From: CAYULW01 sp964445815
Lineage (GTDB): Bacteria; Bacteroidota; Bacteroidia; Flavobacteriales_E; Vicingaceae
Assembly: GCA_964445815.1 (NCBI GenBank)
Contig: CAYULW010000003.1
Location: 564,977-628,976 of the forward strand
Direction of reading: 5' to 3'
Length of the DNA: 64,000 nt
Made by a program: the position numbers and the translations under genes. This document shows positions 1-7,023 of the stretch, one piece after another (the first letter of the stretch is position 1; each line of letters opens with the position of its first letter). The notes beneath the pieces are model-generated. The model was given only the letters and a program-made list of their open reading frames with translations, searched no databases and was not told the DNA's origin.

Positions 1-819
1 CGCATTGGCAATACCTATATTCCAAACTTCGCCTTTGAAAAGCTGAGTATAATGAAAGTTCAGTTTACCGAATAAAGCTTTGATATGAAATCGGGCAACA
101 TCTCCGTTACCGGGAACTTTGTAAAGTTTACCCTTTTTTGAGATCCTTCTGGTCTTTAATGTTCCATTCAAATGGATTTTTCGGCTTGCTAAGAAAGGTA
201 AATCTGTGCTGAGTTCAAAAACTCTTGAAATGTGTGAGAAGAATGAATGTTGCCATACTGCTAGTCGCCCTTCTTGGATAATTTCTCCAGCATCCAGTTC
301 TTCATTTAACTTTTGAAGCATAAATCCGCTACTTTTTTTGCCGTAGAGGAATTCCCAAAAACACGGAGGTCCTCCTCTAAATTCTTGAGGGTCTCCATGA
401 TGGAATGACCATACACCATGTTTCGCAAGATCGAGAATTTTACCTCCTATAATGCCAAAACCAAAGCGAAGGATAAAATCAAGATGAAGGTCTTCTATCT
501 TTGATTGTTCTTCTTCATCTAACACTGTCTTAATTCCTTTTTTATGGGTGCTGACGGATATTATTTTAGGCGCCTTAAAATGGTCAGAGATCAATTCGTT
601 GTGGAATAAGGGTAGCTTCCGAATTTGTCTTTCTATCAACCTGTAGCCAAACGAAAGTCGATTGGGGTTGTAGTTTGATGATGCATTATTTTTGATGAAA
701 CAGACCAATTGATTGTGAGCATCTCCTAATAGTTTATTGATGCATTTAATTTGCCATGTTTTAAGCTGCTCATTGTCGATTAATACGGCAAATCGAATAT
801 GTTGGCTTTTTTCATCCAT
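1..819 (-). CDS. Formyltransferase-fold protein, 3' end cut by window edge
   Basis: This open frame of 273 codons has no stop before position 1, so the C-terminus lies outside the window. The ATG at 819-817 lies inside the end of the upstream glycosyltransferase gene (8 bp overlap), which suggests translational coupling. The middle of the protein carries the hallmark of the Formyl_trans_N fold seen in methionyl-tRNA and nucleotide-sugar formyltransferases: a buried stretch LRFGFGIIGGKIL, then SFHHGDPQEFRGGPP, then GFMLQKLNEELDAGEII. It is not Fmt itself, because the N-terminus is divergent and the neighbour is a glycosyltransferase. A role in modifying an amino sugar or another glycan precursor is inferred. 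The fold is fairly sure; the substrate is unknown. Confidence 0.72.
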   Translation of the reverse strand, partial: MDEKSQHIRFAVLIDNEQLKTWQIKCINKLLGDAHNQLVCFIKNNASSNYNPNRLSFGYRLIERQIRKLPLFHNELISDHFKAPKIISVSTHKKGIKTVLDEEEQSKIEDLHLDFILRFGFGIIGGKILDLAKHGVWSFHHGDPQEFRGGPPCFWEFLYGKKSSGFMLQKLNEELDAGEIIQEGRLAVWQHSFFSHISRVFELSTDLPFLASRKIHLNGTLKTRRISKKGKLYKVPGNGDVARFHIKALFGKLNFHYTQLFKGEVWNIGIANA

Positions 820-1966
820 TGAGAGCAATTTGATAGAACCGGTTAAATTGATCAGCAATGCTTTTTTCACCAAAAGTTGCTATGGCATAACTTCTGATTT
901 TTTCTGCATCGTACGATTTATAGTTTCGGCACATTTCTAATAGCGCCTCTTCAAAATCATTTTGCTTACCTCGTTTGACTATTCGACCTAACTCTGGCTT
1001 CATGAATTCAACAATACCCGGTAAATCAGGAACAATAACAGGTAGCCCACAGCTTTGTGCCTCAGCAATTACGCAGGGTTGATTTTCAAATTCACTGAAT
1101 AAAATCAAAAAATCAGATGCTGCCATGACTTTTGCAATGCCCTGACGATTTGTTGTTCCCTGAAAATGAATCTGCTTTTCCATTCCTAACTGACGACTCA
1201 ATGACTTGGCTTTTGACTCATCACTTCCTTCTCCGAAAATATGCAATTCAAAATCTTCACCTTTTTTGGAAAGGGAATGTACAGCTCTTATAATATCCAA
1301 GATTCTTTTGGGACTTTGCAATAAATTACCCACAAAAAGGATTTTGGTCCTTTGATTCTCCTTTGTTTTTTTAAGAAACAGTTTTTCATCAACTACGTTT
1401 GGAATCACTTTATATGTGTTATACAAACGATGATTTTGCATGGCTTTTGCTAGATGAGTAGATACAGTATGCACTGCTTTTGCATTTGCAACTATTTTTT
1501 TTGAAAAGCTCTTTTTTATTACTCCTTTGTATTTATTGCTTGAAGGCAGATAGCCTGACCAATGCTCCGTAATCACATAAGGAATATTTAACCTTTTCCA
1601 AAGTTTATAAGCTAACAAACCGGGCCTGCTTAGCACGTGTATGTGCACAAGGTCAGGTTGACTTGACTCATATAAGGTCTTATAAGCGATGTTTTGAGCT
1701 TTTCGATATCTTAAAAAATTGGTGATTTTATTGAGAATAGAAATTGGAGATGTTGCTTTTTGAAAGTAAACTCGGCACTCTCTAATGCCTTTATTATCTT
1801 TTGATTCTATTTCGTAATACCCCCTTTTTAGCTTGTCTGAATGAACAAAAATGACAGATATTTTAGCCTTCCTTTTTATAGCATGAGCGTGATTTTCAAC
1901 AAAGTTCCCATCAAAAGGATCAAGTCGATTCGGGTACCACTTAGGAAGAAATAAAACGTCAATCAT
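812..1966 (-). CDS. Glycosyltransferase family 4 (GT-B fold)
   Basis: This 384-residue protein has the two-lobed GT-B layout. The N-terminal acceptor lobe begins with VLFLPKWYPNRLDPFDGNFV, typical of GT4 exopolysaccharide and lipopolysaccharide enzymes, and includes HIHVLSRPGLLAYKLW and TEHWSGYLP. The C-terminal Glycos_transf_1 lobe includes ILFVGNLLQSPKRI and the nucleotide-sugar binding ENQPCVIAEAQSCGLPVI, which contains the E-x7-E-type motif. There is no membrane segment, so it should act at the inner face of the cytoplasmic membrane on a lipid-linked glycan. It overlaps the downstream formyltransferase-fold gene by 8 bp and follows bioY by 39 bp. Donor and acceptor cannot be told from sequence. 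Confidence 0.9.
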   Translation of the reverse strand: MIDVLFLPKWYPNRLDPFDGNFVENHAHAIKRKAKISVIFVHSDKLKRGYYEIESKDNKGIRECRVYFQKATSPISILNKITNFLRYRKAQNIAYKTLYESSQPDLVHIHVLSRPGLLAYKLWKRLNIPYVITEHWSGYLPSSNKYKGVIKKSFSKKIVANAKAVHTVSTHLAKAMQNHRLYNTYKVIPNVVDEKLFLKKTKENQRTKILFVGNLLQSPKRILDIIRAVHSLSKKGEDFELHIFGEGSDESKAKSLSRQLGMEKQIHFQGTTNRQGIAKVMAASDFLILFSEFENQPCVIAEAQSCGLPVIVPDLPGIVEFMKPELGRIVKRGKQNDFEEALLEMCRNYKSYDAEKIRSYAIATFGEKSIADQFNRFYQIALNG

Positions 1967-2005
1967 GATTCAGGAAAGCAGTAAATATATGGAATACTCT
2001 TTGAC

Positions 2006-2545
2006 CTATCTAGATTTAAACTGATAGGTTAATATTCCCAATACATAAACGAAACTTGTGGCCAATATTGCTTTTAATACACCTCCGATGATGAATGGTT
2101 CTACTCCCATTGCATATGCTTCGGACCATTCGGTATATCGAAGTAAACCTAAAAAGCCACAAAGAAGAATAAGAGCAGAGGCAACGCAAAAATGAAAGAG
2201 GATGGATAAAAAGTTTTGATCATCAGATTTACAGCAGGCTACATAGATACAGGCAATAACAAAACCAATGAAATAGCCTAATGTAGAATTGATAAATACC
2301 TCCCAACCTGAACTTGCGGCTGCGAACACCGGTAAACCCGCTACACCTAGAATCAGGTAGAGAAGAACGCTCAATATGGCATTGACCTTATGAAGTAAAT
2401 AACTGACAACAAGTATGGCCAATGTTTGTCCAGTTATTGGTGCAATAATTAATTGATTGGGAATTTGTATAGATATCTGAGCAAAAATCCCAATCCATAA
2501 AGCTGAATTGAGAATAATTAATGAGTTAAGAATGAGTTTTTTCAC
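2006..2545 (-). CDS. bioY: Biotin transporter substrate-binding subunit BioY (ECF S component)
   Basis: This small hydrophobic protein has about six membrane helices. It carries the family signature IAPITGQTLAILVVSYLL, then AILSVLLYLILGVAGLPVFA, GYFIGFVIA and a final GG(x)LKAILATS. The open frame extends to a TTG at 2575, but that start would overlap the upstream gene by 50 bp. I prefer the GTG at 2545 (179 residues, 20 bp overlap), which begins MKKLILNS. BioY captures biotin and normally works with EcfA/EcfT or BioMN; none is encoded nearby, so it either borrows shared ECF modules or acts alone. No biotin riboswitch or BirA site was recognised. Confidence 0.88.
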   Translation of the reverse strand: MKKLILNSLIILNSALWIGIFAQISIQIPNQLIIAPITGQTLAILVVSYLLHKVNAILSVLLYLILGVAGLPVFAAASSGWEVFINSTLGYFIGFVIACIYVACCKSDDQNFLSILFHFCVASALILLCGFLGLLRYTEWSEAYAMGVEPFIIGGVLKAILATSFVYVLGILTYQFKSR

Positions 2546-2930
2546 AAGCTTCTGTTTCTTCTGTTTGAAATTCAATCACTTCTAGTTTAAAGTCTTCACT
2601 AACAAGTTCTGTTTCTTTAACTTCTTCATTGATGATGGCATGTTGTGTTGCAAACCAATTGTACCAGAAACCTTTTGAATGACAAGTTGTAATGACTGCT
2701 TTTTCTTCAAGTATACCTGAAACGTATAAGCCAAATTCAATATTCAAGTTGAAGTTCTTTTTAGTTTTGTTTTTGAACTTAATAACTATTCGTTTTTGAT
2801 CTGATTTGAGATCCTTTATTTTATAATAACATTCAATACCTGAAGAAGACTTGAGCAGGATGAATTTTGATTGGCAATATGCAGAACTCAATACAAGTAG
2901 AAATAAGAACGTGAATATTTGTTTTTTCAT
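2526..2930 (-). CDS. Small secreted protein of unknown function
   Basis: This 134-residue protein has a clear signal peptide (MKKQIFTFLFLLVLSSAYCQ) with cleavage near residue 20. The mature part is about 115 residues of mixed beta character with many lysines. It includes RIVIKFKNKTKKNFNLNIEFGL, which looks like one face of an immunoglobulin-like beta sandwich, and two cysteines in the second half. I recognise no family. It is the first gene of the leftward group that continues into bioY, whose start lies inside its 3' end. A periplasmic or outer-membrane-associated role is all that can be inferred. Confidence 0.7.
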   Translation of the reverse strand: MKKQIFTFLFLLVLSSAYCQSKFILLKSSSGIECYYKIKDLKSDQKRIVIKFKNKTKKNFNLNIEFGLYVSGILEEKAVITTCHSKGFWYNWFATQHAIINEEVKETELVSEDFKLEVIEFQTEETEACEKTHS

Positions 2931-2999
2931 TGATTATAAGTAAGTTATGTCTGACGCAACAATCTTGCAAAGGTGCTGAAAAAAAACATCAAATGTGGA

Positions 3000-3031
3000 A
3001 TTGTTTATGTGAAAATAAAGTCTTTATTTTG
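3000..3031 (+). promoter_or_regulatory. Candidate rpmB promoter (Bacteroidota -33/-7)
   Basis: An ATTG at 3000-3003 is followed after 20 bp by TTATTTTG at 3024-3031. This matches TTG-N19/20-TAnnTTTG with one mismatch in the -7 box. It would start transcription near 3035, giving a leader of about 35 nt before rpmB. Confidence 0.45.
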
Positions 3032-3070
3032 CACACCATTTTTTAGTAAAGAAGCGAAAAGAAATCAGTC

Positions 3071-3307
3071 ATGTCAAAAGTTTGTCAAATAACAGGAAAG
3101 AAAGTGATTACAGGGAATAATGTTTCTCACTCTAAAAGAAGAACACGAAGAACATTTTCTCCAAACTTGTTTACAAGAAAGTTTTACAATGCAGAAGATG
3201 GCACTTGGGTCACTTTAAAAGTTTCTGCTAAAGGAATCAGAATCATTAGTAAGAAGGGTTTGGCAGCAAGTATGAAAGAAGCAAGAGAGAAAGGTTATTT
3301 GAAGTAA
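3071..3307 (+). CDS. rpmB: 50S ribosomal protein L28
   Basis: This 78-residue basic protein is the full length expected for L28. It has the family N-terminus MSKVCQITGKKVITGNNVSHS, the arginine-rich segment KRRTRRTFSPN, and the C-terminal KGIRIISKKGL. It is a structural component of the large ribosomal subunit. In many Bacteroidota rpmB is followed by rpmG (L33) and a short DUF4295 gene; here a strong terminator follows directly, so rpmB is monocistronic. The start is the ATG 35 nt after the candidate promoter, and no other in-frame start fits. Confidence 0.97.
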   Translation: MSKVCQITGKKVITGNNVSHSKRRTRRTFSPNLFTRKFYNAEDGTWVTLKVSAKGIRIISKKGLAASMKEAREKGYLK

Positions 3308-3327
3308 ATAAATATAGATTAATACTT

Positions 3328-3358
3328 AAAAGGCCTTCTGTTATGCAGAAGGCCTTTT
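3328..3358. terminator. Bidirectional intrinsic terminator between rpmB and the DUF1287 gene
   Basis: A perfect 13-bp stem (3328-3340 paired with 3346-3358) with a 5-nt loop is flanked by an A-run on the left and a T-run on the right. It sits 20 nt after the rpmB stop and abuts the stop of the convergent gene, so it can serve both strands. Confidence 0.9.
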
Positions 3359-3942
3359 TATTTTCTATACTTATAATGTCCAATAATTTTATAATCAAAA
3401 AGACAATCTTCGATCACTTGACCTCCACCAATGTTATGAATAATCATGTACCTTAAATTATCTTTTGATTTCTTTGAAGATACTATTCCTATGTGCGTTA
3501 CTCCTCCTCCTAGGTTCCAACATACAACATCACCCGGTTGATAGTCTTTTGCCTTATTGGAGATCAACAATTCTTTGCCATGTCTGGAAAAGAAAGTCAT
3601 CAGATTAGGAACTCGACGATGATCAATATTCTTATCCGGTTGACTTAAACCCCAAACATTGGGGTAAACTGAAAAATTCTTTTTCATATCAATATGAACT
3701 TCCTTTTGAAGGTCAATATTCATTTTTCTATAGGCTCTAATTATTACATCAGTGCAAACGCCTTTACCTTTAGGAACATCGCCGTTTGGATAAGATAAGT
3801 TGAAATATGAGGGGTCGTATTGAACATGATCCTTTGTGAGGGTCAGAGCAGAGTCTGCAAGTTGACTGTAAAAATCGGATTGTCCAATTAAGCAAGAGTA
3901 AGTTATTATGAAACTGAATAGAATTAAGGCTTTCTTTATCAT
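3358..3942 (-). CDS. DUF1287 family secreted protein (NlpC/P60-like cysteine fold)
   Basis: This 194-residue protein has an N-terminal hydrophobic segment ending SCLIGQ, either a signal peptide or a weak lipobox. The mature part matches the DUF1287 pattern closely: YPNGDVPKGKGVCTDVIIRA, NIDHRRVPNLMTFFSRHG, YQPGDVVCWNLGGGVTHIGI and IHNIGGG near the end. The conserved Cys of GVCTDV and His of THIGI are placed like the catalytic pair of NlpC/P60-type hydrolases, so a cell-wall or amide hydrolase role is inferred and not proven. A perfect 9-bp-arm inverted repeat lies just upstream of its start. Confidence 0.87.
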   Translation of the reverse strand: MIKKALILFSFIITYSCLIGQSDFYSQLADSALTLTKDHVQYDPSYFNLSYPNGDVPKGKGVCTDVIIRAYRKMNIDLQKEVHIDMKKNFSVYPNVWGLSQPDKNIDHRRVPNLMTFFSRHGKELLISNKAKDYQPGDVVCWNLGGGVTHIGIVSSKKSKDNLRYMIIHNIGGGQVIEDCLFDYKIIGHYKYRK

Positions 3943-3951
3943 TAATATTGG

Positions 3952-3970
3952 TTTTAAGTAATACTTAAAA
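3952..3970. repeat. Perfect inverted repeat upstream of the DUF1287 gene
   Basis: TTTTAAGTA and TACTTAAAA form 9-bp arms around a single central base. The repeat begins 10 nt upstream of the ATG of the leftward gene, where a repressor site or a short leader hairpin would act. No regulator can be assigned. Confidence 0.5.
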
Positions 3971-4000
3971 TCAAGTGCATTATTGTTTTGGATTGAAATA

Positions 4001-4032
4001 AAAAAATCCCGATTTGAGAACTCAAATCGGGA
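4001..4032 (-). terminator. Intrinsic terminator of the fad operon
   Basis: A 12-bp inverted repeat (4007-4018 with 4021-4032) is followed, reading leftward, by a run of seven T. It lies 26 nt beyond the stop of the acyl-CoA dehydrogenase gene. Confidence 0.88.
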
Positions 4033-4057
4033 CCGATGTTAAACAATTGAATCCAAA

Positions 4058-5830
4058 CTAGTAGCAATATTTGTTTTGATCAATCATCTTTGCAGCGATT
4101 TTTCTTCTCGCTTCCTTCGTATTATAGGGTGCAATTTTACTGAATCTTTTTATTCCCATCAATAAAGCTCTTTGTTCATCTCCTTCGGCAAAAGCATTAA
4201 CAGCTTCCTTACCCCATTTGTTCACTCTATCGGCTGCGTCATATAAATAGCAAGCCATCATTTCCTTCTTTAGCTCATAATCAAGTGTCAGGTTTTTGAT
4301 CTTGTTTACTCTTAAGACTAAGGATTCGCAAACATATGCTTCCATAGCAATATCAGCGATATTCATTAATATTTCCTGTTCTTTTGCTAAGCTCGTTGTG
4401 AATTTTTTTGCTGCTGCTCCGGCAACAAGTAATACCGCCTTTTTAAAGTTTTCAACTGTTCTGTAGTATGAAGAAAATTCATCAGTGTCGTCAAAATCAA
4501 AATCAGGTATTTCTAGAAGTGAGTCTCCTACTTTTTGGGCAGGTCCAAGAAGATCTAGATCACCACTTAAAGCTCTTTTTAGAATCATGTCAACTGTAAG
4601 CATTCGATTGATTTCATTTGTCCCTTCAAAAATTCGATTGATTCTGGCATCTCGATAGGCTCTTTCCATATCTGCTTCAGCCGAATATCCCATTCCCCCA
4701 TACACTTGCACACCTTCATCTACAACATAATCTAGTGTTTCTGAGCCATGAACTTTCAAAATAGCGCATTCAGGTGCAAATTCTCTGATACCTTCCAAAG
4801 TGGCCTCTTGTTTATCCATGCCCTCATTGACCAAAGCATTTATCTTGTCTTCGATGTTCTGACTTAATCGATATAGCGCAGATTCAGTAGCATAACTCCG
4901 AATGGCTTGTTCCGCTAATTTATATCGAATTGCACCATATTTAGAAATGGCTCGCCCAAATTGCTCTCTTTCATTGGCATAATTAACGGTTCTTGAAATG
5001 GCTGCCTTGGAGGCACCTAAAGCTGCGCCGGCAAGTTTTGCTCTTCCGATATTTAAGATATTTAATGCGATTTTAAAGCCACCACCTCTTTTTCCCAAAA
5101 GATTATCGACCGGAACTTTGACATCGTTGAAGAAGATCTGCCGTGTTGAAGAACCTTTGATGCCCATCTTTTTTTCTTCGGGATTCATTGTGATGCCTTC
5201 CATTCCGCTCTCTAAAATAAATGCACTCAAATCTTCGTCATCTTCAACTTTTGCAAAAACAGTAAGAACATCTGCAAAGCCACCATTGGTAATCCACATT
5301 TTTTGACCGTTAATGATGTAGTGTTTGCCATCTTCAGCTAGAGTGGCTTTTGTTTTTCCTGAATTGGCATCAGAACCAGATCCGGGCTCAGTTAAACAAT
5401 AACAACCTTTCCATTCTCCACTTGCCAACTTAGGAACATATTTTTCTTTTTGCTCGTCAGTTCCGTAATACAAAATGGGTAGTGTACCTATTCCGGTATG
5501 TGCTGATAGGGCAACAGCAAATGAATATCCTGCTCCTGTAACCTCTGCCGTAAGCATTGAGGTGACAAAACTTTTTCCAAAACCGCCCAGTTCTTCAGGT
5601 ACTGATATACCACAAAGGCCAAGTTCCCCTGCTTTGTTTAGTAGGCTCGACATTAGACCTTCTTCAAGTGCATCTATTCTGTCTAAAACAGGGTAGACTT
5701 CCTGATCTAGAAAATCTTGAGAACTTTGAGCAATCATTTTTTGTTCTTCATCATATTGCTCTGGAATAAATATGTCATCCGGTGACGTAGTTCGGATTAG
5801 AAATTCTCCTCCTTTAATTGCTTTACTCAT
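4058..5830 (-). CDS. fadE: Acyl-CoA dehydrogenase (FadE type, about 590 residues)
   Basis: This FAD-dependent enzyme makes the first double bond in fatty acyl-CoA beta-oxidation. It has an N-terminal helical domain, then YCLTEPGSGSDANS, the middle-domain KKMGIKGSSTRQIFF, and the C-terminal GGMGYSAEADMERAYRDARI followed by IFEGTNEI. Glu402 in that last motif is the likely catalytic base. A further C-terminal domain of about 170 residues makes it longer than the usual 380-residue enzymes and similar in size to Bacillus FadE (about 594) and VLCAD-like forms. It is the last gene of marR-fadN-fadA-fadE, starting 11 nt after the thiolase gene and followed by a terminator. It probably passes electrons to an electron-transfer flavoprotein, which is not in this window. 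Confidence 0.93.
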   Translation of the reverse strand: MSKAIKGGEFLIRTTSPDDIFIPEQYDEEQKMIAQSSQDFLDQEVYPVLDRIDALEEGLMSSLLNKAGELGLCGISVPEELGGFGKSFVTSMLTAEVTGAGYSFAVALSAHTGIGTLPILYYGTDEQKEKYVPKLASGEWKGCYCLTEPGSGSDANSGKTKATLAEDGKHYIINGQKMWITNGGFADVLTVFAKVEDDEDLSAFILESGMEGITMNPEEKKMGIKGSSTRQIFFNDVKVPVDNLLGKRGGGFKIALNILNIGRAKLAGAALGASKAAISRTVNYANEREQFGRAISKYGAIRYKLAEQAIRSYATESALYRLSQNIEDKINALVNEGMDKQEATLEGIREFAPECAILKVHGSETLDYVVDEGVQVYGGMGYSAEADMERAYRDARINRIFEGTNEINRMLTVDMILKRALSGDLDLLGPAQKVGDSLLEIPDFDFDDTDEFSSYYRTVENFKKAVLLVAGAAAKKFTTSLAKEQEILMNIADIAMEAYVCESLVLRVNKIKNLTLDYELKKEMMACYLYDAADRVNKWGKEAVNAFAEGDEQRALLMGIKRFSKIAPYNTKEARRKIAAKMIDQNKYCY

Positions 5831-5841
5831 AACATCTGGTT

Positions 5842-7020
5842 TTAAATTAACTCAAAAATTCCTGCGGCACCTTGTCCTGTTCCAACACACATGGTCACCA
5901 TGCCTCGTTTTTGATTTCGTTTTTTTAATTCGTTCAAGACTTGAACAGTTAGCTTCGCTCCTGTACAACCTAGTGGATGCCCTAAGGCAATTGCTCCACC
6001 ATTCACGTTTACAATTTCCGGGTTCAAATCTAAAGTCCGGATTACTGCAAGAGATTGTGAGGCGAAAGCTTCGTTGAGCTCAATAAGGTCAATATCTTTT
6101 AGAGATAAGCCTGCTTGTTTCAAAGCCATGGGAATGGCTTTAACGGGACCAATTCCCATAATTCTTGGATCTACTCCAACAGTAGCATAGCTTAGTAATC
6201 TGGCAATTGGTTCTAGTTGATATTTTTTTACCATCTCTTCGGTAGCTAGCATTACAAAAGCAGCTCCATCAGAAGTTTGGGAGGAGTTTCCGGCTGTTAC
6301 ACTTCCTCCTTGTGCAAATACAGGTCTAAGTTTTGAAAGCGCTTCCTTGGACGTATCTTTTCTAGGCCCTTCATCAATTGTAAATTCACTTACTTTTTCT
6401 TGTCTTTTGTTATTCTCACCTAAGAAGGTTTCCTTTACCTTGATCGGAGCAATGTCTTCTGCAAATCGATTTTCTTCAATAGCTCTTAAAGCTTTTTGAT
6501 GAGAATTATAAGCAAACTCATCTTGATCCTCTCTATTGACTTTGTATTCTTTGGCAACAGCTTCTGCAGTTAGACCCATGCCCCAGTAATAGGTAGGATG
6601 TTCTTTTGCAACATCAGCATGTGGAACGATTCTCCAGCCTCCCATACTAATGGGTGACATGGATTCTATTCCTCCGGCTAATACCATGTTACCAATTCCA
6701 TTTTTTAGTTTAGCATTTCCAATAGCAATCGTTTCTAAACCGGATGAGCAATATCGATTTACTGTCATTCCTGGAATTTCAATTTCATTTAAGCCCATTA
6801 AGGAGACCAAACGTCCTACGTTTAAGCCTTGCTCAGCTTCAGGAGTTGCATTGCCCACAATAACATCGCTGATGTCTGCCTTATCAATCTCAGGAAGCTT
6901 AGACATTAAATATTGGATGACCTGAGCTCCTAATTCATCGGGCCGGGTAAATCTCAGACTTCCCCTTGGAGCTTTACCAACAGCACTTCTGTATCCAGCT
7001 ACTATAAAAACTTCTTTCAT
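5842..7020 (-). CDS. fadA: Acetyl-CoA C-acyltransferase (3-ketoacyl-CoA thiolase)
   Basis: This 392-residue thiolase is full length. The nucleophilic Cys91 is in VNRYCSSGLETI, the substrate-binding NEAFASQ motif is present, and the catalytic histidine and second cysteine are in GHPLGCTGAKL and MCVGTGQGAAG. It cleaves 3-ketoacyl-CoA to acetyl-CoA and a shortened acyl-CoA in the last step of beta-oxidation. It starts 3 nt after the fadN stop and sits 11 nt before fadE, so it is co-transcribed with the multifunctional enzyme that supplies its substrate. Confidence 0.96.
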   Translation of the reverse strand: MKEVFIVAGYRSAVGKAPRGSLRFTRPDELGAQVIQYLMSKLPEIDKADISDVIVGNATPEAEQGLNVGRLVSLMGLNEIEIPGMTVNRYCSSGLETIAIGNAKLKNGIGNMVLAGGIESMSPISMGGWRIVPHADVAKEHPTYYWGMGLTAEAVAKEYKVNREDQDEFAYNSHQKALRAIEENRFAEDIAPIKVKETFLGENNKRQEKVSEFTIDEGPRKDTSKEALSKLRPVFAQGGSVTAGNSSQTSDGAAFVMLATEEMVKKYQLEPIARLLSYATVGVDPRIMGIGPVKAIPMALKQAGLSLKDIDLIELNEAFASQSLAVIRTLDLNPEIVNVNGGAIALGHPLGCTGAKLTVQVLNELKKRNQKRGMVTMCVGTGQGAAGIFELI

Positions 7021-7023
7021 GCT

